From: Firmicutes bacterium ADurb.Bin193
Lineage (GTDB): Bacteria > Bacillota > Clostridia > Monoglobales > Firm-18
Assembly (NCBI GenBank): GCA_002070105.1
Contig: MWCQ01000010.1
Location: 1-64,000 of the forward strand
Direction: 5' to 3'
DNA: 64,000 nt
The first letter of the stretch is position 1, and the number at the start of each line of letters is the position of its first letter. The notes beneath the pieces are model-generated. The model worked only from the letters and a program-made list of their open reading frames with translations. It was not told where the DNA came from and searched no databases. Below are positions 19,672-27,746 of the stretch, in pieces. Made by a program: the position numbers and the translations under genes.

Positions 19672-20589
19672 CTATTTAATGCTGTCGATGTCATAGGGCG
19701 TAGTCTGATATACATGGTAATTAAGCCAGTTCGAAAACAGAAGGTTTGCATGCGCCCTCCATGTTACCTGCGGGCTGTGCTTAGGGTCATCCTTCGGAAA
19801 ATAGTTTTTCGGAACGGATATGTCAAGGCCCTTGTCAACATCCCTGAAGTATTCCTGTCCGAGCGTAACATCGTCATACTCCGAATGGCCCATAACAAAA
19901 ATCTGTCTTCCGCCTTTTGAGGTCACCAGATAAACGCCCGCCTCGTTAGAGGATGCAAGGATTTCAAGTGCGGGAACCTTTGCGATATCCTCCTCCCGAA
20001 CCTCCGTATATCTTGAGTGGGGAGCATAAAAAACATCGTCAAACCCTCTTGTGAGCATCTTTGTTTTTCTTCTGACCCTATGAGGGAAAACCCCGAACAT
20101 CTTTTTGTCCAAAAGATATTTTTTTATTCCGAAGTGATAGTAAAGCCCCGCCTGCGCGCCCCAGCATATATGAAGGGTTGAGGTTGCATTCGATTTTGTC
20201 CATTCCATAATTTCTGAAAGCTCCGCCCAATAATCCACATCCTCAAATTCCATTGTTTCCACAGGAGCGCCGGTTATTATCATTCCGTCATACTTTCTGT
20301 GTTTAACATCGTCAAATGTCTTGTAAAACGCAAGCAAATGCTCTTCCGGAGTGTTTTTGCTCTGATAGCTTTTAGTCTTTAAAAACTCAACGGTAACCTG
20401 AAGCGGGCTGTTGCCCAAAAGTCGCAGAAGCTGAGTTTCGGTCGCTATTTTTGTGGGCATAAGATTTAATACGGCTATTTCCAGAGGACGGATATCCTGT
20501 GTCATGGCGCGCTTTTCGGTCATGACAAATATATTCTCGCTCTCAAGTATCTTTCGTGCGGGAAGCTTGTTCGGGATTTTAATGGGCAT
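19672..20589 (-). CDS. metAA: Homoserine O-acetyltransferase, MetA family
   Basis: This enzyme acylates homoserine in methionine synthesis. The 305-residue protein has the catalytic Cys in HICWGAQAG and the His in MGHSEYDD. Residue 111, in GAPVE, is Glu. In characterised MetA proteins Glu there selects acetyl-CoA and Gly selects succinyl-CoA, so acetyl transfer is predicted despite the MetA fold. Counting from ATG 20589 places this residue exactly at 111, as in the Bacillus cereus enzyme, which supports that start over ATG 20598. No S-box riboswitch is visible upstream. Confidence 0.94.
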   Translation of the reverse strand: MPIKIPNKLPARKILESENIFVMTEKRAMTQDIRPLEIAVLNLMPTKIATETQLLRLLGNSPLQVTVEFLKTKSYQSKNTPEEHLLAFYKTFDDVKHRKYDGMIITGAPVETMEFEDVDYWAELSEIMEWTKSNATSTLHICWGAQAGLYYHFGIKKYLLDKKMFGVFPHRVRRKTKMLTRGFDDVFYAPHSRYTEVREEDIAKVPALEILASSNEAGVYLVTSKGGRQIFVMGHSEYDDVTLGQEYFRDVDKGLDISVPKNYFPKDDPKHSPQVTWRAHANLLFSNWLNYHVYQTTPYDIDSIK

Positions 20590-20768
20590 TGCTCTCATCC
20601 TTTCCTCTTTTGTCCGTTACATAAGATTTGACACACCGTTTTAATAAATTCATCCGGATAAAGCCGTTTAAGTTTTATTACCCATAACTGAATTTATTAT
20701 AACAATTATAACAGATGTATATTAAATTGACAAGAATATAATAATATATTCCAGAAGGTTGTGATTGA

Positions 20769-21485
20769 TTGGATAAACTATATACATCGGTCAATGCCGA
20801 TAACGACGGCTCCGAAGGCGAGGGAAAGAGCGGCGATATCGGTATTGTTGAGCCGCAAAATGCACCTCACAAAATACACTGCCTTACCATTATCGGTCAG
20901 ATTGAAGGGCATATGATGCTTCCCCCGCAAAACAAAAGCACAAAATATGAGCATGTTATCCCTCAGCTTGTCAACATCGAGGAGGACAAGACAATTGAGG
21001 GTCTTTTAGTGATACTTAACACAGTGGGCGGAGATGTTGAGGCAGGCCTTGCGATAGCCGAAATGATTTCAAGCATGTCGAAGCCGACGGTTTCGCTCGT
21101 CCTCGGAGGCGGGCACAGCATAGGAGTTCCCCTTGCCGTAGCGGCAAATTATTCGTTTATAGTGCCGAGCGCAACAATGACGATTCATCCAATACGCATG
21201 AGCGGCGTGGTAATCGGGACATCTCAGACCTATGACTATTTCAACAGGGTTCAGGAGCGTGTTATTGCGTTTATCTCCGAGCATTCGCGGATATCGGCGG
21301 AGGCTTTTACCGAGCTTGTGCACAAAACGGGGGTTATAGCAAACGATGTCGGGACAATCCTGTTCGGCGAGGAAGCGGTCACAAACGGCATTATAGACGA
21401 GGTCGGCGGAGTATCCAAGGCAACGGAAAAGCTTTATTCCCTTATTTCCGAAAGAACAAACATAACAAAGGCAACGGGCGAATAA
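20769..21485 (+). CDS. tepA: ClpP-fold serine protease, TepA-like
   Basis: This 238-residue cytoplasmic protein has the ClpP/crotonase fold. The likely nucleophile is the Ser in [11 protein letters not shown] and the His is in MTIHPIR. Bacillus TepA (YmfB) was described as enhancing protein translocation and degrading signal peptides or small acid-soluble spore proteins, so the exact role is open. The start is TTG with AGAAGG about 10 bases upstream. As in Bacillus, it lies beside the M16 pair ymfF/ymfH, although convergent with them here. Confidence 0.9.
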   Translation: MDKLYTSVNADNDGSEGEGKSGDIGIVEPQNAPHKIHCLTIIGQIEGHMMLPPQNKSTKYEHVIPQLVNIEEDKTIEGLLVILNTVGGDVEAGLAIAEMISSMSKPTVSLVLGGGHSIGVPLAVAANYSFIVPSATMTIHPIRMSGVVIGTSQTYDYFNRVQERVIAFISEHSRISAEAFTELVHKTGVIANDVGTILFGEEAVTNGIIDEVGGVSKATEKLYSLISERTNITKATGE

Positions 21486-21664
21486 AAGCATTGGGGCGGA
21501 CATCGTTCTTCTTTGACATAGCCGGAGTGCCGATACCTGTCGGCGCAAGTAAAACAAAGGGTATTAAAGATTCTCCGGCGTTGCCTCGAAAATGACAGGG
21601 TAGAAACGGATTCTACAAAAACACGGAAATTTCACAACAACTCATAATTTTTTATAAGTTAAAT

Positions 21665-21690
21665 CAAGCCGCACAGGAATGTGCGGCTTG
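21665..21690. terminator. Perfect hairpin between convergent tepA and ymfH
   Basis: An 11-bp perfect stem (21665-21675 with 21680-21690) has a 4-base GGAA loop. A second copy of the right arm (TGTGCGGCTTT, 21694-21704) follows and runs into TTCTTTT. Two alternative hairpins can form, and the second gives the better U-tract on the plus strand. Nothing else is supported between 21486 and 21723. Confidence 0.75.
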
Positions 21691-21723
21691 AATGTGCGGC
21701 TTTCTTTTAATACATATTAAATA

Positions 21724-22998
21724 TCAATAGGGTTTTATTACCGACATTGCGCAATTTTCGGGCTTTAGATAACCGTCCCTTCGCTTTTTTACATCGTCAA
21801 GCGTTATTCCCTCGCAAATCTCAACATAGCGAAGTAAATCAACGCCCTTAAAAACACTTGCGACAAAAGCGTTTGAAATTTTTTCGACACTGTTGAACAG
21901 GCGTAAAAACTTTCCTATCATAACCTTGCGGCAACGCGTAAATTCTTCGTCATTCAAATCGGTTGTTTTTATTTCCTCCACTATTTCATCCCTTACCTTT
22001 TCGGGGTCGGAGCTTTCGCCTCCCATAGCCGAATAGGAGTACCCCTCCTCGCATGAGCATTCATAAGCGAATGTATCGTTGATAAGCCCTTTTTCGTAGA
22101 GACTGTTATACAGCGTACTGCTGTGACCCACAAGCATTTCGAGAAGAATTTCGGTCGTAATCTGTTTTTTAAGAAGTTCATCACCCGTAATTCCCACTTC
22201 GGAATCCTTAAACCCAAGCTGAAACATCGGGCATGCAACACTTAAATTCTGCTCGATAAGCGGCTTGTTAACGCCCGCAGGCTCAATGGGGTAAAACCTT
22301 TTAATCTCTCCTATCGGGTTTGCGGTAACATATTTGTCGACAAGGGCGGCAACGCTTTCGCAATCCACCCTGCCGCAGGTAAACAGCACCATATTGGAAG
22401 GGTTGTAAAAGGTTTTGTAGCATTTATACAAGATATCCTTGTTTATCTGCGAAATGCTTTCGACTGTTCCGGCAATGTCGTTTCTGACGGAGTGCTCGGA
22501 ATACAGCGCGCATAAAAGGTTGAAAAACACCCTCCAGTTGGGGTCGTCGTCATACATTCTTATTTCCTGTCCGATAATACCCTGTTCCTTCAGCACATTT
22601 TCATCGGTAAAATAAGGCTTCCCCACAAAGTCAAGGAGTATCTCAAGATTTTCGTAGAATCTGTCGGTGCATGAAAAAAGATATGCCGTCATGTTAAAGC
22701 TCGTATACGCATTTGCGGATGCGCCCGTTTTGCTGTAGCTGTCAAAGGCATTTGTGCCGTCGGGCTGTTCAAACAGCTTGTGCTCAAGAAAATGCGCAAC
22801 ACCGTCGGGTATTGCAAAAGGCTCCGTATCGTCGGCGGGAAGAAATTTATTGTCTATCGAGCCGACCTTTGCCGCAAAGCTTGCATAGCTTTTGCTGTGG
22901 TCGGGCTTAGGAAGAACATATATCATAAGTCCGCTTTCATGCTTTCCCATATACAGCGTTTCGCCCAGAAGCCTGCTTTCGGTCTTTTCAAATACCAT
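21724..22998 (-). CDS. ymfH: M16 family zinc metallopeptidase, active subunit (YmfH-like)
   Basis: This 424-residue peptidase keeps the inverted zinc motif HxxEH as HFLEHKLFE near residue 70, with the downstream Glu expected ~75 residues later. M16 peptidases form clamshell dimers that degrade short peptides. Here the active chain is paired with the motif-less YmfF directly upstream. The coding sequences overlap by one base (TAATG), so translation is coupled. The physiological peptide is unknown. Confidence 0.92.
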   Translation of the reverse strand: MVFEKTESRLLGETLYMGKHESGLMIYVLPKPDHSKSYASFAAKVGSIDNKFLPADDTEPFAIPDGVAHFLEHKLFEQPDGTNAFDSYSKTGASANAYTSFNMTAYLFSCTDRFYENLEILLDFVGKPYFTDENVLKEQGIIGQEIRMYDDDPNWRVFFNLLCALYSEHSVRNDIAGTVESISQINKDILYKCYKTFYNPSNMVLFTCGRVDCESVAALVDKYVTANPIGEIKRFYPIEPAGVNKPLIEQNLSVACPMFQLGFKDSEVGITGDELLKKQITTEILLEMLVGHSSTLYNSLYEKGLINDTFAYECSCEEGYSYSAMGGESSDPEKVRDEIVEEIKTTDLNDEEFTRCRKVMIGKFLRLFNSVEKISNAFVASVFKGVDLLRYVEICEGITLDDVKKRRDGYLKPENCAMSVIKPY

Positions 22999-24257
22999 TA
23001 CGCCTCGCCTCCTTTAAGAAAATACACCGTGTCGAGGACTGTATTACGGGCGATTTTCATAACATCTTCCTTTGTAACCTTTGAAATACAGTCCGCAAGC
23101 TCGTCAAGCTCAATAAGCCTTCCCACTATAAGCCGTCCGAGCCAGTAGTCCTCGGTCATAAAAGCATTGTCGGAGATTGACCTTATGCCGTTTACGGTGT
23201 ACAGCCTTGCCGCGGACATTTCGTCGTCGGATATGTCGCCGTTCTGAACGGCAAGGTGCTGTGCCATTATCTCGTCATACGCCTTGTCAAAATCAGAGGC
23301 TTCAATGCCTGAATTAACCATCATAAGCCCTTTAAGCATTTCTATCTTCGATGTAGCATAGTACGCAAGAGAAAGCCTTTCCCTTACATTGTTGAAAAGT
23401 TTGGAGGACGGACCTCCGCCGAAAGCCGCATTGTATACCAAAAGAGCGGGATAGGCGTCATCCCCCGGCTGTATCCCCGTTCTGAAGCCGAGGCTTAGCT
23501 TGCCCTGAGCAACCTGTTCCGTTTCTGTCACCCTTTTTACTTCTTTTACATCCTTTACGATTTGCATTTCGGGCATTTTACCGCCGGCAGGCTCAACCCC
23601 CGAAAAAATCCGCTCTATTTGTTGCTTGACCCAGAATATATCCACATCCCCACACACAAATATTTCAACGGGCGTGGACAAAAACGCGCTTTTATAATGA
23701 GTAAAAAGCGTGTTATCGTCTATTGCGTCAACATCATTAATAAAGCCATGCTCATTTATTCCATAAGGCTCCGCTGCGCACATGATCTCGGCGCACCTTG
23801 TAGCCGCATAGCTTCGTTTGTCGTTAATCTGAGATTGTATATACTGCTTTAGATTTTCCTTTTCCTGCGCAACATACTCCTTTGAAAAACTCGTCTGACC
23901 TAAGATTGCACTTTCGGCAAGTGATATTATGCTTTCAAGAACGGGACGGGACTTACCCGTATAGTTTTCGTTTATAAACTCAAAATTTATATGGATTACC
24001 TGAAGGTCGCCCTTTTTCCGCACACCGGCGTGAAGCTTTGCCCCGTAAAGGTTGTCAAGATGTCTTGAAAGACCGATTGATTCGGGGAAAAGAGGGCAGG
24101 CTCTTTTAAGTACATTGGGCAGCAGTGCGTTAAGCGTAGCCTCCTCCCGTCTAAGTGGGCGGCAAAAGTAAAAACCGAGGGTTGTTGTTTTGAATTTTTT
24201 TGTATGAATGTAATGAAGATTTACCCCGCTTTTAATCTCTATTGACTGTATGCTCAA
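22998..24257 (-). CDS. ymfF: M16 family peptidase-like protein, inactive partner (YmfF-like)
   Basis: This 419-residue M16 fold lacks HxxEH: the corresponding region reads RPLRREEATLNALLPNVLKR. It is therefore the probable non-catalytic half of a heterodimer with YmfH, as in mitochondrial processing peptidase and other paired M16 systems. The start is TTG behind GGAGG. The paired layout next to tepA is also found in Bacillus. Confidence 0.88.
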   Translation of the reverse strand: MSIQSIEIKSGVNLHYIHTKKFKTTTLGFYFCRPLRREEATLNALLPNVLKRACPLFPESIGLSRHLDNLYGAKLHAGVRKKGDLQVIHINFEFINENYTGKSRPVLESIISLAESAILGQTSFSKEYVAQEKENLKQYIQSQINDKRSYAATRCAEIMCAAEPYGINEHGFINDVDAIDDNTLFTHYKSAFLSTPVEIFVCGDVDIFWVKQQIERIFSGVEPAGGKMPEMQIVKDVKEVKRVTETEQVAQGKLSLGFRTGIQPGDDAYPALLVYNAAFGGGPSSKLFNNVRERLSLAYYATSKIEMLKGLMMVNSGIEASDFDKAYDEIMAQHLAVQNGDISDDEMSAARLYTVNGIRSISDNAFMTEDYWLGRLIVGRLIELDELADCISKVTKEDVMKIARNTVLDTVYFLKGGEA

Positions 24258-24302
24258 ATATCATACCTCCTTATTTTCGGATTTTCTCCGATAGTGAAAG
24301 AA

Positions 24303-24321
24303 AAGCCCGATGCTATCGGAC
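24303..24321 (-). terminator. Short hairpin overlapping the stop of the membrane-protein gene
   Basis: On the minus strand GTCCGAT and ATCGGGC pair around a 3-base AGC loop, followed by TTTTCTTT. The right arm overlaps the stop codon at 24313. The loop is tight, so this is a moderate call. Confidence 0.45.
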
Positions 24322-24813
24322 TTTATTATGCCTTTTTTTAGTGTTTTTAATCCGTTTCACGGTGCATCTGTTTATTCTGTAAAAATATGCCCCGATTCCT
24401 GCGACTATCGAAAGACCTATTATGTAAAACAACATTTCCATAAGCCGCTTTGTGTTGTTAAAATAACTTAAGAAAGGAATAAACCGTCTTAAAAACTGCG
24501 CAATTTTTTGAACGCCCTCGCACCAGAAAAACCCCGCTGATGTAGCAAGAAGATATATTCCGGCAATTTTATATGTATTCCTTCCGTTTTTTTTCCACAA
24601 AGCAAAGGCTACTGCCGCACCAACGAAAAACACACCGAAAAGCACCCACATAACCGTTCCCATTGCAGCGCCTATTTTGTCACCGTACTTGAAAAGCCTT
24701 GCATTATATAAAAACAGCAATACGATGGAAGCCGCAATGGCGTATGCAAACTGTAAGAGGAAATCGTTTGCTATTTTTTCTTTTTTGCTTATTCTTGTTT
24801 TTTTGTCATCCAT
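24313..24813 (-). CDS. Hypothetical membrane protein with four hydrophobic segments
   Basis: This 166-residue protein has a charged N-terminus (about 12 residues, Lys-rich), then hydrophobic segments at ~20-40, 53-72, 80-98 and 124-145, and a strongly basic tail. I recognise no family. It starts behind GGGGG and lies 12 bases after rsmE on the same strand, so the two probably share a transcript. Confidence 0.6.
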   Translation of the reverse strand: MDDKKTRISKKEKIANDFLLQFAYAIAASIVLLFLYNARLFKYGDKIGAAMGTVMWVLFGVFFVGAAVAFALWKKNGRNTYKIAGIYLLATSAGFFWCEGVQKIAQFLRRFIPFLSYFNNTKRLMEMLFYIIGLSIVAGIGAYFYRINRCTVKRIKNTKKRHNKVR

Positions 24814-24825
24814 GACGGAAACCCC

Positions 24826-25545
24826 CTATATGTCACTTTGCAGATACATGATGATGGGAACAACGGCGGCGCCTGCCGTTTCGGTTCGCAAAATACGCTT
24901 ACCAAGACTTACAGTAGGAATACCGAGGCTTTTGGCATACTCTGCCTCGTCAGGCTCAAACCCGCCTTCGGGGCCGATTAATATACCGATTTTATTTGAC
25001 TTCACATTCCCGAAAACATCCTTAATGCGCAGATTCCTTTCTTCCTCCCAAAACATTGCGCAGACGGGGAGCTTTGTCATCTGCAACAGGGCATCATTAA
25101 AAGATACGGTTTCGCAAACCTCGGGAACAATGCCGCGTCCGCACTGCTTTGCGGCCTCCAGCGCAACCCTTCGCCATCTTTCAAGCTTATCTGTCGGCTT
25201 TGACACGCATCGTTTGGAGTAAACCGGAACAATTCTCATTATCCCAAGCTCGGTATTTTTTTGAATGATATATTCCATTTTCCCCTGTTTCGGCAAGGCT
25301 TGAAAAAGGGTTATATCGGTATCGGGCTCAGAGTCGCATCTGTAACTTTTTATGATTTTTGCGCTTACCGCTTCTTTTTCGGCCGATGTAATTATTGCCT
25401 CAAAATCGTTCCCTCTGCCGTCGCAGACGGTAATACCGTCGCCTGTTTTCATTCGAAGAACCCTTGAAATATGATTAGCGTCCCCGCCCATTATGGTAAC
25501 ATGGTCGCCTTTAATTTGAGATTTCGAAACGAAAAATCTTGACAT
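24826..25545 (-). CDS. rsmE: 16S rRNA m3U1498 methyltransferase
   Basis: RsmE methylates N3 of U1498 in the decoding region of 16S rRNA. The 239-residue protein has the N-terminal PUA-like part (HISRVLRMKTGD) and the C-terminal SPOUT knot with IGPEGGFEPDE and LGKRILRTETAGAAVVPI. A -10-like TATAAT on the minus strand at 25654-25649 with a weak -35 (TTGTTT) 17 bases further up could be its promoter. The ribosome site is weak. Confidence 0.95.
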   Translation of the reverse strand: MSRFFVSKSQIKGDHVTIMGGDANHISRVLRMKTGDGITVCDGRGNDFEAIITSAEKEAVSAKIIKSYRCDSEPDTDITLFQALPKQGKMEYIIQKNTELGIMRIVPVYSKRCVSKPTDKLERWRRVALEAAKQCGRGIVPEVCETVSFNDALLQMTKLPVCAMFWEEERNLRIKDVFGNVKSNKIGILIGPEGGFEPDEAEYAKSLGIPTVSLGKRILRTETAGAAVVPIIMYLQSDI

Positions 25546-25675
25546 AAAAATAAAACCCCGATTGTTTTGTTTTAAATAACACAGGAAATTCCGAGAATCT
25601 GCACAATTTCACGCTCTTACGGAAATATATTCCGCCAATGCTTTATTTATTATACCATTAGTGTCTGAAAAAAAC

Positions 25676-25701
25676 AAGGGTGATTATGAAAAATTACCCT
25701 T
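25676..25701 (-). terminator. Hairpin with U-run upstream of the rsmE promoter
   Basis: On the minus strand a 10-bp stem (AAGGGTAATT with AATCACCCTT, one wobble) is followed by GTTTTTTTC. It would stop antisense transcription coming from the protease region before it reaches rsmE. The remainder of 25546-25854 is AT-rich and holds only promoter-like sequence, including TGATATACT at 25762-25770. Confidence 0.6.
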
Positions 25702-25854
25702 ATATTCTCTTTTTTAACCCTAAAAACGCTCTTTTTTTTTATTTACAAAAATAAAACAGCGTGATATACTAAAGTAAATATATATAATCAGCATTTCATA
25801 TTAAAGGAAATGCGGGTTGCACGCTTTAAAATCAAATTGAACGGAGATGCTTGT

Positions 25855-27645
25855 ATGAAAAAAAATAAAATCAGTGCCGTAATGCTTTTGATTTTGTCTT
25901 TAATTAGCACATCTTCCTATGCCGAGGGTACAGCTCCGATAACAAACGGTCTTATACCCTCATTCACAAGATATCAAATATCCGCAAAGAAGACGGGGGA
26001 CGGAACTCTCCGTATGGGTTCTCCCGAGTTGCCCGAAGCCTTTGACCTGAGGACCGAAGGCAGAGTCTCACCCGTCAAAAATCAGGGGGAGGACGGTGTT
26101 TGCTGGGCGTTTGCATCCTATGCCTCCGCAGAGTCGTCACTCCTTCCCGAAAATTTATTCAGCTTCTCCGAAAACCATATGAAGCATGCAACCTCTGTCG
26201 AAAACGGAATCTACGGCTTTGACCGTACAGCGGGCGGATTCGGAAACAGAGAAATTGCCACCGCATACCTTGCAAGGCGAGAGGGTGCGGTTTTTTCCGC
26301 CGATGCGCCGTATGTCTTTGGAGATGACCTTCCGGAAGGAGTTAAACCCGCTTACATACCGATTGTAAAAGCGATTGATGAGGTTATTTATTATCCTAAT
26401 CCGGCCTCACTTGCTCCCGATGACCCCGTTGAATATTTGATGTCGGACACAGACTTTCGAAATATGATTAAAACGGCAGTAATGGAGCGCGGCATCGTAA
26501 TGACAGGAATATATATGACGACTTCGTCTTCTTACTATAACTCTACCACAAAAGCATACCTTTACAACGGTCCCGCAAAGCCCAATCACGCCGTTGCGAT
26601 TGTCGGCTGGGACGACAACTACAGTGCCGCTAATTTTGCCGCTTCAAACCTACCCCAAAACAATGGTGCGTTTATAGTCAAAAATTCATGGGGCGAAAGC
26701 TGGGGTAACGGCGGGTATTTCTATGTTTCGTATGAGGATAAATACCTCGGTATAGATTCAGCCTCCTTTATAATGAGCGAGGAGCATGTGCCCTATAATG
26801 TATATCAGCATGACCCGCTAGGTATGACCTCAAATTTAACAAGCGATGATCCTGAATTCTTTGCCGTCAACAAGTTTAAAACCGAAAGACCCGGAAAAGA
26901 GTTTCTTTCGCAGGTCGGTTTTTACGCACCCCTTCCGACATCGTATGAGATATACATTGATACGGATGTCGGCGAGGATGACACAGCTTTTGATTTTCCG
27001 CCCACTCCGCTTGCGTCGGGGAGTGTGGATTTTGCCGGATACTTTACGGTGGACATAGCCTCTTTACCTATAATAACAGGCGACTACTACGCTGTCGGTA
27101 TAAAACATATATCAAGTTTTCCGGGTGAACCTGCTTATATCGGTATTGAGGTACCTTTCGAAAATTTCTCCTCAAGAGCGTTTGCAAACCCGAATGAGGG
27201 CTTTGTCGGATTCGTGGACGGACAAAATATTACATGGGTGGATATTACAAGCCTTGCCGAGGAGTTAAACCTCGGGGATTTTGACACAAGCGAATTCAGC
27301 GTTTGTATCAAAGCCTTTACCCTTGATGCCGACCCCTTAACGGTTGATATGTATGAGATTGACACATCCGACGGGCTTGACATAGAATTTCACTTTAAGA
27401 ACAATACCGTAGCCGATATTTTATCAAATGCGGTTATAGCTCTCTATACCGGCGACGGCGCGGAACGAAAGCTTGTTGACTGCAACCTTGCCGAGCTTGA
27501 TATGGACGGGCCGGGGCTTACGGCTTTTCACGCAAGTTTTGACAATAAGGGAATAGATATCACAGATCTCTATATTAAGATCATATACCTTGATAGCCTG
27601 GATAACCTTACGCCGCTCGGTCCTCCGGCAGAATTCTCGTTTTAG
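25855..27645 (+). CDS. Secreted papain-family (C1A) cysteine protease
   Basis: This 596-residue exported protease begins with a signal peptide of ~23 residues (SSYA-EG cleavage likely). Residues ~60-310 form a papain domain: catalytic Cys in GVCWAFASYAS, His in PNHAVAIVGW and Asn in FIVKNSWGESWGNGG. The C-terminal ~280 residues look like beta-sandwich domains, as in clostridial C1 peptidases with a lectin-like region. No dockerin or sorting motif is seen. GGAG precedes ATG 25855; the 15 upstream codons are open but lack a site. It is convergent with a second secreted protein. Confidence 0.9.
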   Translation: MKKNKISAVMLLILSLISTSSYAEGTAPITNGLIPSFTRYQISAKKTGDGTLRMGSPELPEAFDLRTEGRVSPVKNQGEDGVCWAFASYASAESSLLPENLFSFSENHMKHATSVENGIYGFDRTAGGFGNREIATAYLARREGAVFSADAPYVFGDDLPEGVKPAYIPIVKAIDEVIYYPNPASLAPDDPVEYLMSDTDFRNMIKTAVMERGIVMTGIYMTTSSSYYNSTTKAYLYNGPAKPNHAVAIVGWDDNYSAANFAASNLPQNNGAFIVKNSWGESWGNGGYFYVSYEDKYLGIDSASFIMSEEHVPYNVYQHDPLGMTSNLTSDDPEFFAVNKFKTERPGKEFLSQVGFYAPLPTSYEIYIDTDVGEDDTAFDFPPTPLASGSVDFAGYFTVDIASLPIITGDYYAVGIKHISSFPGEPAYIGIEVPFENFSSRAFANPNEGFVGFVDGQNITWVDITSLAEELNLGDFDTSEFSVCIKAFTLDADPLTVDMYEIDTSDGLDIEFHFKNNTVADILSNAVIALYTGDGAERKLVDCNLAELDMDGPGLTAFHASFDNKGIDITDLYIKIIYLDSLDNLTPLGPPAEFSF

Positions 27646-27679
27646 TATCCGGAGATAAACCGATATAACTTTCTAAGAT

Positions 27680-27717
27680 AAATCAAAAAACCGGGCAATT
27701 GCCCGGTTTTTTGATTT
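27680..27717. terminator. Bidirectional intrinsic terminator
   Basis: A perfect 38-base palindrome has a GC core (CCGGGCAATTGCCCGG) and arms AAATCAAAAAA / TTTTTTGATTT that give T-runs on both strands. It separates two convergent secreted-protein genes. Confidence 0.92.
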
Positions 27718-27746
27718 AGTTATACTATTACTTATTGTTCCTGCTG

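Noticed and set aside
21492-21596. Short TTG-started frame of about 34 codons after tepA, considered as a YlzJ-like small gene
   Set aside because: No ribosome site, and the sequence does not match the YlzJ pattern I know; left as intergenic.
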